Positions 6,840 through 13,645 of a stretch of 14,715 nucleotides of DNA are shown here, in pieces. Location: contig QNDV01000010.1 in assembly GCA_003646045.1 (NCBI GenBank), positions 1 to 14,715 of the forward strand, written 5' to 3'. Each line of letters begins with the position of its first letter. Within the stretch, counting starts at the first letter, position 1. The notes below the pieces were generated by a model. The model saw nothing but the letters and a program-made list of their open reading frames with translations. It was not told the origin of the DNA and made no database searches. Source of the DNA: a bacterium. Its GTDB lineage: Bacteria; Krumholzibacteriota; Krumholzibacteria; LZORAL124-64-63. A program made the translations under genes and the position numbers.

Positions 6840-7702
6840 GAGCGCCCCACCTCCCGCCGGGACCGGATGAATTCCGCGATCTCTTCCACCACGACGCCCA
6901 CCTCGGGCACGTCCCGATACAGCAGCCCCCCCGCCGCATAGATCTCCGCTATCCTGCGACTGTTGGGGATTCGCGCCAGAAGCTGGATTCCCTCCGCCTC
7001 GCAGTATTTCTCCACCTGGTCGTCCCCGATTCCGTACCGGTTCAACACGACGACAAACTGCTTGCCCAGTTGCCGGATCGTTTCCACCGCCAGCTTCAGG
7101 TCATGCAGCCCGAACGGTGTGGGCTCTGTGACCAGCACCACCAGATCGACTCCCTTGGTGACCTCGATCACCGGGCAGGAGGTGCCCGGCGGCGAGTCGA
7201 AGATCTTCAGTGTATCTGCGGAAAATCGGTCATCGACGTAGGCGATAGTCTGCTTGATCAACGGGACGGCCTGTTCCTCGCTGATCAGCAGGCGACTCTC
7301 GATGAAGTCGAGATTGCCGGTCCGGATATGCCGCAAGTCGCCCATTTTCTTCGGTTCCATGGGCAGTGATGAAGTGGGGCAGAGCTCGGAGCAGGCGTAG
7401 CATCCGTGGCAGAGCTCGGGAAAGACCATGATGCTGGGCCCCAACATCATGACCGCATTGAAGTTGCACACTTCCTGGCAGTTACCGCAGAGGCGACAGG
7501 TGTCTTCCTGCCAAACAGGAATCATCTTGTACTTGGGCTCGTCGTGTACCGCATCACCCCGGACAAAGAGTCCTGAGTTTGGTTCCTCGACATCCAGATC
7601 CACCAGGACCACCGGTTCGGTCTGAGCCATGAACACGGCGAGGTTCGTCGACAGGGTGGTTTTCCCGGTGCCGCCCTTGCCGCTGGCGATCGCGATCTTC
7701 AT
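6836..7702 (-). CDS. MinD-type P-loop ATPase with two inserted 4Fe-4S ferredoxin motifs (first paralog)
   Basis: This 288-residue COG1149 protein has a deviant Walker A GKGGTGKT at residues 8-15 and a VDLDVEEPN switch strand. Two full CX2CX2CX3C 4Fe-4S motifs follow (Cys69/72/75/79 and Cys98/101/104/108), then IFDSPPGTSCPVIE near residue 168, VLVTEPTPFGLHD, and VVVLNRYG as the base-recognition strand. All residues needed for ATP and cluster binding are present. It starts 3 bases after the stop of the first NifX-like gene with only a weak ribosome binding site, so translation probably depends on the upstream gene. It overlaps the second paralog by 4 bases. It is cytosolic; no signal or membrane segment is seen. 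Confidence 0.9.
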   Translation of the reverse strand: MKIAIASGKGGTGKTTLSTNLAVFMAQTEPVVLVDLDVEEPNSGLFVRGDAVHDEPKYKMIPVWQEDTCRLCGNCQEVCNFNAVMMLGPSIMVFPELCHGCYACSELCPTSSLPMEPKKMGDLRHIRTGNLDFIESRLLISEEQAVPLIKQTIAYVDDRFSADTLKIFDSPPGTSCPVIEVTKGVDLVVLVTEPTPFGLHDLKLAVETIRQLGKQFVVVLNRYGIGDDQVEKYCEAEGIQLLARIPNSRRIAEIYAAGGLLYRDVPEVGVVVEEIAEFIRSRREVGRS

Positions 7703-7705
7703 GTC

Positions 7706-8080
7706 TCAATCGCCGCAGTTGGGTTCGTGATCCTCGGTGCCGTGATTGCAGAGATTGTCACCAGTCTGCAATTCGTTGCGGAGAAACTGCTCCACGAGAA
7801 ACGCGGGCTCTTCCACGCCGATGCCCATATGGACCTCGATCTTGTTCTCCCGGAAGAGGTTTTGGGCCATGACGCCCATGCCACCGGCGATGACGATGTC
7901 CACACCCTGGTCGGACAGGAAACGGGGATACGTTCCGGGCTGATGGGCAGGCGGATCCAGAAACTGGACCTCGCCTACTTCGTTGTCGTCAGCGACCTGG
8001 ATCACGGCAAAACTCTGACAATGACCGAAATGGGCACAGGACTTCCCGCCGTGGGTGGGGATGGCAAAAGTTCGTTTCAC
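7706..8080 (-). CDS. NifX/MTH1175-family metal-cluster protein (first copy, ORP-like)
   Basis: This 124-residue protein starts at GTG. It opens with the typical FAIPTHGGKSCAHFGHCQSFAV, whose HFGHC motif is the family signature, and continues PPAHQPGTYPRFLSDQGVDIVIAGGMGVMAQNLF. The tail is rich in Cys and His (NLCNHGTEDHEPNCGD), suggesting extra metal ligands. It resembles the Fe/Mo cofactor-type proteins next to MinD-ferredoxin ATPases and is the closest of the three copies to an orange-protein-like partner by position. The GTG overlaps the TGA of the zinc-ribbon gene (GTGA), and AGGAG lies 8 bases upstream. Whether it binds Mo, Fe or Cu cannot be read from the sequence. Confidence 0.88.
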   Translation of the reverse strand: MKRTFAIPTHGGKSCAHFGHCQSFAVIQVADDNEVGEVQFLDPPAHQPGTYPRFLSDQGVDIVIAGGMGVMAQNLFRENKIEVHMGIGVEEPAFLVEQFLRNELQTGDNLCNHGTEDHEPNCGD

Positions 8081-8334
8081 GTTTCGTCTCCTGGTTTCCT
8101 TCTACTTTCCAGCAATTCCTCCCGGACCATTGTGCGGCCACAGTCCGGGCACTTCAGGTCGGTACACTTCTGGCCGCGCTGATGCGCTACCTTCTTACCG
8201 CATCCGGCACAAATGCAGAAACCTCCGGCGCCGAAAGCACCACCCCGGTTGCGACCACCGCCACCGCCGGTCGAACCCCGGCCGCTGCCGCGACCCATTC
8301 CACCACCGCCGCCCATTCCCCTGCCACCAGGCAT
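8077..8334 (-). CDS. Small Gly-rich zinc-ribbon protein
   Basis: This 85-residue protein begins with a low-complexity Gly/Arg/Met tail (MPGGRGMGGGGGMGRG, then GGGGGRNRGG). It ends in a compact Cys domain: FCICAGCGKKVAHQRGQKC followed by LKCPDCGRTMVRE, with six cysteines at residues 40, 42, 45, 57, 62 and 65. CX2C pairs of this kind bind zinc or a rubredoxin-like iron. The ATG at 8334 is chosen because GGGAG lies 5 bases upstream; the in-frame GTG at 8340 would sit on top of that site. It overlaps the first NifX-like gene by 4 bases. A scaffold or metal chaperone role is inferred from context. Confidence 0.75.
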   Translation of the reverse strand: MPGGRGMGGGGGMGRGSGRGSTGGGGGRNRGGAFGAGGFCICAGCGKKVAHQRGQKCTDLKCPDCGRTMVREELLESRRKPGDET

Positions 8335-8372
8335 GATCACTCCCGTCCGTGGTCGGTTGCTCGTCGTTGATC

Positions 8373-8756
8373 TCAGTCCGTGTTCTCTTGACTGGCCAGG
8401 CGTTCCTCCATGACTGCAAGCTGCTCCCGTAAACGGGCCAACTCAGCTGCCAGGTCGCTGGAGGAACCCGTGTCCGCAGACCGTGGTGCCTCACCGCGAT
8501 AGTCGTCATGATCCCAGCCGTACCCACGGCCGAAACCCCCGCCGAACCCATGGCCTCTGCCGAATCCACGACCGAATCCACGACCTAATCCCATGCGCGG
8601 ACCGAGTCCCCTGCCGCGACCCCCGCCGAATCCTCTTCCTCCCGCTGCGGGCAGATCCGCCTCGTAGCCAGGCCCGTCGTTTCCGGCACAGTATCCCAGA
8701 CCTCGGCCCGTCATGGGGCCCATCCCCTGAGGTCCTCTCCTGTCTCCTCCAGCCAT
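8373..8756 (-). CDS. DUF5320-like Gly/Arg-rich protein with C-terminal coiled coil
   Basis: This 127-residue protein begins MAGGDRRGPQGMGPMTGRGLGYCAG, the well-conserved opening of DUF5320 proteins found beside MTH1175 and MinD-ferredoxin genes. The middle (about residues 40-80) is tandem FGRG/GRGFG repeats, visible in the DNA as repeated 12-15-base units. Residues 100-122 (LAAELARLREQLAVMEERLA) form a likely coiled coil for self-association. One Cys (residue 23) is in the conserved N-terminal motif. An upstream in-frame ATG at 8804 is rejected because the family motif and the strong GGAGG site inside the last DUF134 codons point to 8756. No biochemical function is known. Confidence 0.78.
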   Translation of the reverse strand: MAGGDRRGPQGMGPMTGRGLGYCAGNDGPGYEADLPAAGGRGFGGGRGRGLGPRMGLGRGFGRGFGRGHGFGGGFGRGYGWDHDDYRGEAPRSADTGSSSDLAAELARLREQLAVMEERLASQENTD

Positions 8757-8760
8757 CTCG

Positions 8761-9216
8761 TTACCTCCGTCTATTGTTGTGATGCCGGCGGCAGCAAGGT
8801 CCATGGCCGAATCCGCCGGCCAGATCGATCAAATTCGTCGAACCGCAGGACGGGCACTTCGTCGGACCCGGACCGAATCCGGTGGTCAACAAATGCCCGC
8901 AGTCATCGCAGAGAACCCTGTTTTGTTGGAAATGAATCTCGCCGCCATCGACCTGCAGGTGCCGTCCCTCGATAAGAAACTCCGCCACCTTGCGTCTGGC
9001 TCGCTCCACGAGTCGGGAGAAAGTCGATCGTGAGATATCCATTTCCTCGGCCGAATCAGCGTGATCCATGCCCATATAGTCTGCCAGGCGAATGGCTTCG
9101 AGCTCGTCGAGTGCCAAGGGAAGAGTCTCCAGAAATCGAGACTGTACTCCGGTCGGCTTGAATCCGACGTGGACCGGCGGGCGGTGGACTGTGCGCTTCT
9201 TGTGTGGACGGGCCAT
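8761..9216 (-). CDS. DUF134 helix-turn-helix regulator with C-terminal zinc ribbon
   Basis: This 151-residue protein matches the DUF134 (COG1342) family. Residues 33-85 (LALDELEAIRLADYMGM, then DSAEEMDISRSTFSRLVERARRKV) form a sigma-70 region 4-like helix-turn-helix. The C-terminal part adds CDDCGHLL (Cys103, Cys106) and CPSCGSTN (Cys121, Cys124), a zinc ribbon, then a tail with Cys141, Cys142, His145 and His146. A GAGGAG site precedes the ATG. As first gene of the cluster it is the natural transcriptional regulator, perhaps sensing metal or redox state through the ribbon. Its stop sits just before the DUF5320 start, and its last codons contain that gene's ribosome binding site. Confidence 0.85.
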   Translation of the reverse strand: MARPHKKRTVHRPPVHVGFKPTGVQSRFLETLPLALDELEAIRLADYMGMDHADSAEEMDISRSTFSRLVERARRKVAEFLIEGRHLQVDGGEIHFQQNRVLCDDCGHLLTTGFGPGPTKCPSCGSTNLIDLAGGFGHGPCCRRHHNNRRR

Positions 9217-9235
9217 GGTATCTCCTCGGTGATCT

Positions 9236-9270
9236 GGATATAAAGTTAAGCACTAATGTGCATAACGCAA
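9236..9270 (-). promoter_or_regulatory. Candidate promoter and operator of the metal-cluster operon
   Basis: Upstream of DUF134 lies the inverted repeat TTAAGCAC-TAAT-GTGCATAA (9246-9265), arms of 8 bases with one mismatch around a 4-base AT centre. Reading the minus strand, TTATGC (9265-9260) and TATATC (9242-9237) are 17 bases apart, so the repeat fills the -35 and spacer region as a repressor site would. A downstream AT-rich stretch and the GAGGAG site follow. DUF134 autoregulation is possible but not shown. Confidence 0.45.
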
Positions 9271-9282
9271 GGGCAATATTTA

Positions 9283-9325
9283 GCCGGGAGAATCCAGCTG
9301 GACAGAGCTCTCCCCGTAGCCCGGC
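9283..9325. repeat. Imperfect palindromic stretch between cupin and DUF134 genes
   Basis: GCCGGG (9283-9288) and CCCGGC (9320-9325) enclose AGA ... TCT and central CCAGCTGG and GAGCTC palindromes. The region could fold into a branched hairpin between the two minus-strand genes. It has no T-run on the minus side, so it is not a clear intrinsic terminator. Confidence 0.25.
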
Positions 9326-9392
9326 AAGTGACGTCCAGTAACAAGAGTCTCCACAATCCAGGCCAGACCGTGGCCACTATTACAGATAGGTC

Positions 9393-9710
9393 CTACGATT
9401 CCCAAATAACCAGAAGCAGGGCCCCGTTGGCGGACCTAAACGGACCATGATCGGTGTGCTGGGAAATCAAATGGTATTGACCGGCGCGAAAGATCTCGCC
9501 CTTCACCTCGTACTCCCCTTCCAGGAGATAGTGGTGTTCTGTTACGACGTGCGAATGTTCATCCATGGCAAATCCAGGCGGAAGTTTCAGGAGCATGGTC
9601 AAGGGGTTACCCGAGGAATCCTTGCGTAACGTTTTACGCATCGTTCCGTCAGGATAATTTTCCGCCCGCTCCCAGGGAAGATCGGCTGAATTGATTGATA
9701 TCTCGGTCAT
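9393..9710 (-). CDS. Single-domain cupin protein
   Basis: This 105-residue protein has a textbook cupin motif 1, G-X5-HXH-X3-E-X6-G: Gly46, His52, His54, Glu58, Gly65 within PPGFAMDEHSHVVTEHHYLLEG. Motif 2 lies around FRAGQYHLISQHTDHGP with His85 or His88 as the last metal ligand. It is probably a small metal-binding beta-barrel enzyme or sensor; the substrate is unknown. The ATG at 9710 is chosen over the in-frame start at 9740 because AAGGAGG lies seven bases upstream of it. It is on the same strand as, and upstream of, the DUF134 cluster but separated by about 175 bases, so it is probably a separate transcript. Confidence 0.82.
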   Translation of the reverse strand: MTEISINSADLPWERAENYPDGTMRKTLRKDSSGNPLTMLLKLPPGFAMDEHSHVVTEHHYLLEGEYEVKGEIFRAGQYHLISQHTDHGPFRSANGALLLVIWES

Positions 9711-9740
9711 TACCGTGCCTCCTTGTGGTTCCCTGGCCAT

Positions 9741-10051
9741 GACAGCACCTGAATTCTGTTCTTGGACCCTGAATTCCTCTGAAATGGCCCAACGTTGTGG
9801 TCATATGTTCATAACATAAGCTATTTAGACAGCCGCCGCCAAGTCCATTTGAACTTCGCGGCCGGCTGGGGCCTGGCGAACCCATTCTACTGTGAGCTGG
9901 AGGGTGACCGGGTAATCGAAAGCGCCGGCCAGGACAGTCACCGGCAGACGCGACAGGCCGTTTCCAAAATAGACACCGTTGGCAAAAAGTCTACGAGGTG
10001 CCAGGATGAAAGTCCGGCTGCTGTCACTTGACCCCAAGAGAGGGATGAACC
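9741..10051. promoter_or_regulatory. Gene-free divergent region with palindrome TATGTT-cat-AACATA
   Basis: These 311 bases separate the minus-strand cupin from the plus-strand DUF2147 gene. At 9804-9818 is a perfect 6-base inverted repeat with a 3-base centre, about 100 bases upstream of the cupin ATG, in an AT-rich patch unlike the surrounding GC-rich DNA; it is a candidate operator or promoter. The rest (9825-10037) has short open frames on both strands but no ribosome binding site or recognisable domain. Confidence 0.35.
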
Positions 10052-10558
10052 GTGAAACGTTTACTTGTCCTGGCCATTCTGCTCCTTCCCTGCCTCGCCT
10101 TGGCCGGCGACCCGGTCTTCCCCGCTGACGCCATCTTCGGCATCTGGGAAACGGAGCACGACGAGCCCGACGTCCGCTGGTCCCACATCGAAGTGTACGA
10201 GGAAGGCGGCAAGGTCCACGGCCGCATCGTGTGGCTCAGCCACCCCGTGTACGACGAAGGCGACCCGGATGGGCCGGCCGGACAGCCGGTAGTGGACACG
10301 GAGAACAAGGACGAGGCCCTCCGTAGCCGGCCCATCCTGGGCATGGAGCTGATGCGCGGCTTCGAGCATAACGGCAAGAACAAGTGGGAGGACGGCCACA
10401 TCTACGATCCGGAGAGTGGCAAGGACTACCGCTGCAAGGCCACCTTGAAGGACACCGACACCCTGGAGGTTTTCGGCTATGTGAAGGTCGGGTTCGTGAA
10501 GTTGGGGCGGGACAGCATCTGGAAGAGACTCTCGCCCGAGGTTGATGATTCTCAGTGA
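10052..10558 (+). CDS. Secreted DUF2147 protein
   Basis: This 168-residue protein starts at GTG with AGAGAGGG seven bases upstream. The signal peptide MKRLLVLAILLLPCLALA is cleaved before GDPVF. The mature part follows the DUF2147 pattern: AIFGIWETEHDEPDVRWSHI, a KVHGRIVWLS strand, RSRPILGMELMRGF, DGHIYDPESGKDYRCKATL, and a closing FGYVKVGFVKLGRDSIWKRL. It is a small periplasmic beta-rich protein of unknown biochemistry; in other bacteria such proteins are implicated in envelope stress. The stop codon overlaps a hairpin (10557-10574) that may help end transcription. Confidence 0.85.
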   Translation: MKRLLVLAILLLPCLALAGDPVFPADAIFGIWETEHDEPDVRWSHIEVYEEGGKVHGRIVWLSHPVYDEGDPDGPAGQPVVDTENKDEALRSRPILGMELMRGFEHNGKNKWEDGHIYDPESGKDYRCKATLKDTDTLEVFGYVKVGFVKLGRDSIWKRLSPEVDDSQ

Positions 10559-10574
10559 GGGCCCCGAGGGCCTC
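10557..10574 (+). terminator. Short GC hairpin at the DUF2147 stop
   Basis: GAGG/CCTC plus CCC/GGG form a 7-bp stem with one bulged G and a 3-base loop directly at the stop codon. Only a weak ATCCTTT stretch follows, so it is at best a weak terminator. Confidence 0.3.
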
Positions 10575-10854
10575 ATCCTTTGGACAGCTAACCGGCCTGG
10601 CCGCGTAAGTCCTTGGATTGCAAGTTGGATAAATGAACGGAAGGCACACCTGCCCCAAGGCAGAATCGTGTTACTGGCTGCATACAGGTATCTTCACCGC
10701 GGCAGACTATCCGGGACGCGGCAAATATGATAATGTCTTTCCACCCGTGGGGGATTTGGGGAACGGTTCAGGCGTGCCCCGTCCCGAATGGGCCCACAAC
10801 CTTGACGTACATCCCCCGCTGGCCAGTGAATCCTCGAACCGGAGGTCAGCGAGT

Positions 10855-12807
10855 ATGTCGTCTCTATCAAGCCCAAGAGGGTCGCACCGCTTCATGCAGG
10901 TACTTGCCCTCGCTACCCTGTTCCTGCTCTCTGCCAGCCTTTGCCAGGCACAGATTGTCGATCCCACCAATTCCTACTTCGAGGTCCTCGGCGACATCAA
11001 CCTGCTCACCGTCCCCAACGGTGGTGGCGACCCACTTGGCGATCTGGGCATCGTGGTGCACTGCTACGATGCCGTGGGTATGCCCGTCGCGGGAGTTCCC
11101 GGCTCGGCCTTCAGCATCGTGAACCTGTCCGGCACCATGGTCGATTTCGGCACCCCGACCCTGGCTACCGGTGTTACCGATTCCCTGGGTCGCATCCTGT
11201 TGACCGAACCGCTGAAGGCCTCGGCCACCATCGTCCACGGCAGTATCGTGATCGCCATCTATGGCAATCCCATCGGCGGCGGCGCCTCGATCCCGGTCGA
11301 GTTCAGGACTCCCGACCTGAACCATGACGGGATCGTCAACATGACCGATGTAGTGTTTTTGGCCGCGGCTTTCGATTGTTGCGACGACACCGAGGCGTGC
11401 CTGCGATGCGACTACGACGGCGATGGCTGCGTCACGCTGGCCGATCAGGTCGTTTTTGCCGACCACATAGGCTCCAGCTCCGGCGCGCTCGCTCGGCGAT
11501 CACTGGCACTGGACAAGGCCGTGCGGGACGATATTTTCGTCGGCTGCATCCAGCGCGATTTCGATGATGACGGCTACCCGACCACGATACGCGAATCGGT
11601 CGAGCTCGACGCCGGTGAAACCGTCCTCCTGAAACTGCTGGTCAAGGACTTCAGCTGCATGTCCGGCGTGGATTTCACGATGGTCCTGCCACCAACCCTC
11701 ATCGAAGTTGGCGGTACTCTGGTGGCGATCGGAGACTTCGAGAACCTCATGCGGCCCACCCCCCCCGCCGGGAGCATCCGCGCCACCATGACGGCTCCCT
11801 ACATCACCTCCGGGCCGGCATTCATGTGCCAGATCAGACTGCAGGCCACGACCCACGGCATCTACTACACAAACGAAATCGGCTTCACCGACGTCGTCCT
11901 CACCAATTGTTTCTACCCACCCGTCGAGGTGGTCGGCTGCATCGGCACTCCGACTCCCTGCGAAATGTCCTACCTCGTACAGGACAGCGACCAGTACATC
12001 ACGTGTCCGGGCGATGACCTCTCCCAGCCCGACAACGTGACGGTGGTCATGCGAGATCAGAACGGCGTAGGGATACCGGGTCTGCCTGCCGCGGACTTCC
12101 ACGTCTTCCTGGAGGACGACCTGGGAGGCAACCGCGCCGATACCTTCAAGTTGACGCCCCTGGCCTCGATCACGGATATGCAGGGCAAGCTTGACTTCCT
12201 ATTTCAACCCCGTGGCGTCTGCCGCTGGCCCGATGCCTGCCTGGACCTGAACATCAGGATCGAGTACGAGGGTTGCTCGATGGAGATCAACAAGATGGTG
12301 CAGACCCTCAATATAGAGCGCTACGAATTGGGCGACGGACCCAGCGATCTGATCGACGACGACGACATCGCCGCCTGGACCGCGGCCCTGTACACCGAGG
12401 ACATCTGCCTGTACCTCGTCCGCTCGTTCCGCACCCCCGTGGTCACCCACGCTGCGTTGAACATCGTCAAAGCCCACTACCTGCACGGGTGCGATGTGTC
12501 GGACGTTCCGGCCGTACTGGGCGAGGAGACGGTGCTTCTGCACCAGAACACACCCAACCCCTTCAATCCCTCCACGGCGATCCAGTTGACCCTGTCGGCG
12601 GACGCCGAGCGGGCGGAACTGACGATCTATGACCTGAAGGGCCGCGTTATCCGCCGGCTCTGGCAGGGGCCACTGCCGAAGGGAGATAACCGATTCACGT
12701 GGAATGGCCGGGACGCCAATGACCGGCGCGTGAGCAGTGGCGTATACCTTGTTCAGCTGCAGGCGTTGGGCGAGAAAACGTCCATGCGGATGTTGCTCCT
12801 GAAATAG
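10855..12807 (+). CDS. Secreted protein with dockerin-like EF-hands, Ig-like repeats and FlgD/T9SS-type C-terminal domain
   Basis: This 650-residue exported protein has a start set by GGAGG nine bases upstream of 10855; the frame is open further up to 10633. A signal peptide ends near residue 32 (LCQAQ). Residues 40-140 form an Ig-like module with VPGSAF. Residues 152-205 have paired calcium-loop motifs, DLNHDGIVNMTDVV and CDYDGDGCVTLADQVV, as in dockerins. A middle Cys-rich part leads to a second Ig-like module (VGIPGLPAADFHVF, about 370-450) similar to the first. The C-terminus (about 563-650), NTPNPFNPSTAIQL to SGVYLVQLQA, is a FlgD-Ig/T9SS-type sorting domain. It is probably a surface adhesin or scaffold; no catalytic motif is seen. 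Confidence 0.82.
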   Translation: MSSLSSPRGSHRFMQVLALATLFLLSASLCQAQIVDPTNSYFEVLGDINLLTVPNGGGDPLGDLGIVVHCYDAVGMPVAGVPGSAFSIVNLSGTMVDFGTPTLATGVTDSLGRILLTEPLKASATIVHGSIVIAIYGNPIGGGASIPVEFRTPDLNHDGIVNMTDVVFLAAAFDCCDDTEACLRCDYDGDGCVTLADQVVFADHIGSSSGALARRSLALDKAVRDDIFVGCIQRDFDDDGYPTTIRESVELDAGETVLLKLLVKDFSCMSGVDFTMVLPPTLIEVGGTLVAIGDFENLMRPTPPAGSIRATMTAPYITSGPAFMCQIRLQATTHGIYYTNEIGFTDVVLTNCFYPPVEVVGCIGTPTPCEMSYLVQDSDQYITCPGDDLSQPDNVTVVMRDQNGVGIPGLPAADFHVFLEDDLGGNRADTFKLTPLASITDMQGKLDFLFQPRGVCRWPDACLDLNIRIEYEGCSMEINKMVQTLNIERYELGDGPSDLIDDDDIAAWTAALYTEDICLYLVRSFRTPVVTHAALNIVKAHYLHGCDVSDVPAVLGEETVLLHQNTPNPFNPSTAIQLTLSADAERAELTIYDLKGRVIRRLWQGPLPKGDNRFTWNGRDANDRRVSSGVYLVQLQALGEKTSMRMLLLK

Positions 12808-12836
12808 TTCGCGCTTCTTTTCGTTATTCGTCCCAT

Positions 12837-12876
12837 CCGGCCGCCGAACCCAGGGAGGTTTGGCGGCCGGTCTTTT
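12837..12876 (+). terminator. Strong Rho-independent terminator
   Basis: A perfect 9-bp stem CCGGCCGCC/GGCGGCCGG (12837-12845 with 12862-12870) with a 16-base loop is followed at once by TCTTTT. It lies 30 bases after the stop of the FlgD-Ig protein and ends that transcript. Confidence 0.85.
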
Positions 12877-12889
12877 CGTTGAAGGTGTA

Positions 12890-13038
12890 GGTTGTGTCTT
12901 GAAGATTGTTTCTGGTGCCGCGGCCAGGGGTCGCGCCCCGCCATGCGACAATTATCCTGACATTTGCGATAATGCAGGGCCCCCTGGGGGCCCCAAATAT
13001 GGCCCGACCCGGCCAGCAACAATCTCCAAGACACAACC
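12890..13038. repeat. MITE-like element with 26-bp terminal inverted repeats
   Basis: The left arm (12890-12915, starting GGTTGTGTCTTG) and the right arm (13013-13038) are inverted copies matching at 24 of 26 positions. The 149-base element has no coding frame of interest but nested structure: GGGG-TCGCG-CCCC (12927-12939), ATTATC/GATAAT (12951-12973) and a perfect GGGCCCCC-T-GGGGGCCC (12977-12993). No target-site duplication is obvious. It is a candidate non-autonomous mobile element or a family of folded intergenic repeats. Confidence 0.6.
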
Positions 13039-13183
13039 AATCAGATTGCCTGATACGAAGGAACCCGATCCAAGCGGATCGGGCAGCACCGGAGAGTTCG
13101 CATTGCGTAGCTTTGGAAATAGGCTCCCCACGTAGAGCCAGAAAAGGAACTCGGGGTCTCAAACCCGGCGATGTTGAACGACC
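13039..13183. other. Gene-free spacer with a hairpin
   Basis: Between the repeat element and the YehS-like stop I see no gene. It holds a perfect 8-bp hairpin CCCGATCC-AAGC-GGATCGGG (13064-13083) with no T-run on the plus side. On the minus strand a weak GGGT-TTGAG-ACCC stem followed by TTCCTTTT (about 13141-13167) could terminate the YehS-like transcript. Confidence 0.35.
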
Positions 13184-13645
13184 TCATTTTGGCCGGAATT
13201 GCCGCTGCAGCCCCTGCAGGAGATTCCTCATGACCTGATCATTCATTTTCCGGAAGTGCTTGTGTCCCGGTTTGCGAAAAAAGGCACTCAGTTCGTGATT
13301 GCTGAGTTCAAAATCGGCCAGGCCCAGGATCCGCATCATGTCGTCGCCCTTCAGATTCAGGGCGATCTTCAGCTTGGTGGCGATAAGATTGTTGGTCAGC
13401 CGATTCTCCGGAACAGGGGGCGGACCTGGCCGTTTGCCCCGCTTGTGGTTGATCAATCCGTTGAGAAAAGTTGCCAGCTCCCGGTCATAGAGCTTTGCAA
13501 AGAGCGGGTTCTCCTCGTCGAGCAGCCAATGTCTCACCTGTTCTTCGGTGACGGCGTGATCGGCGGCGGCAAAAACGGCCACCATCTCGGCATCGCCATA
13601 GTCGAATATGTAGCGCAGGCGCCCCAGAACGTCATTACAGGTCAT
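13184..13645 (-). CDS. yehS: YehS-like DUF1456 protein
   Basis: This 153-residue protein contains the two tandem DUF1456 units of YehS. The first is TCNDVLGRLRYIFDYGDAEMV with WLLDEENPLF and FLNGLINHKRGKR. The second is NRLTNNLIATKLKIALNLKGDDMMRIL with DFELSNHELSAFFRKPGHKHFR. The NGLI.KRG and HK.FR motifs align with E. coli YehS. Its biochemical role is unknown. The ATG overlaps the CvfB-like stop by 11 bases and has AAGGA inside that gene, so the two are translated together. Confidence 0.88.
   Translation of the reverse strand: MTCNDVLGRLRYIFDYGDAEMVAVFAAADHAVTEEQVRHWLLDEENPLFAKLYDRELATFLNGLINHKRGKRPGPPPVPENRLTNNLIATKLKIALNLKGDDMMRILGLADFELSNHELSAFFRKPGHKHFRKMNDQVMRNLLQGLQRQFRPK

Noticed and set aside
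5159..8080. Nitrogenase cofactor (nif) cluster
   Set aside because: The NifX-like proteins have the fold but there is no nifHDK, nifB or nifE/N; the ferredoxin-MinD context points to an ORP-like system.
12199..12951. 250-codon open frame on the minus strand
   Set aside because: It is antisense to the FlgD-Ig domain and starts inside the inverted-repeat element, with no domain of its own.
12890..13038. Integron attC site
   Set aside because: The GTT-containing ends loosely recall core sites, but there is no R/L box spacing, no cassette array and no integrase in the window.
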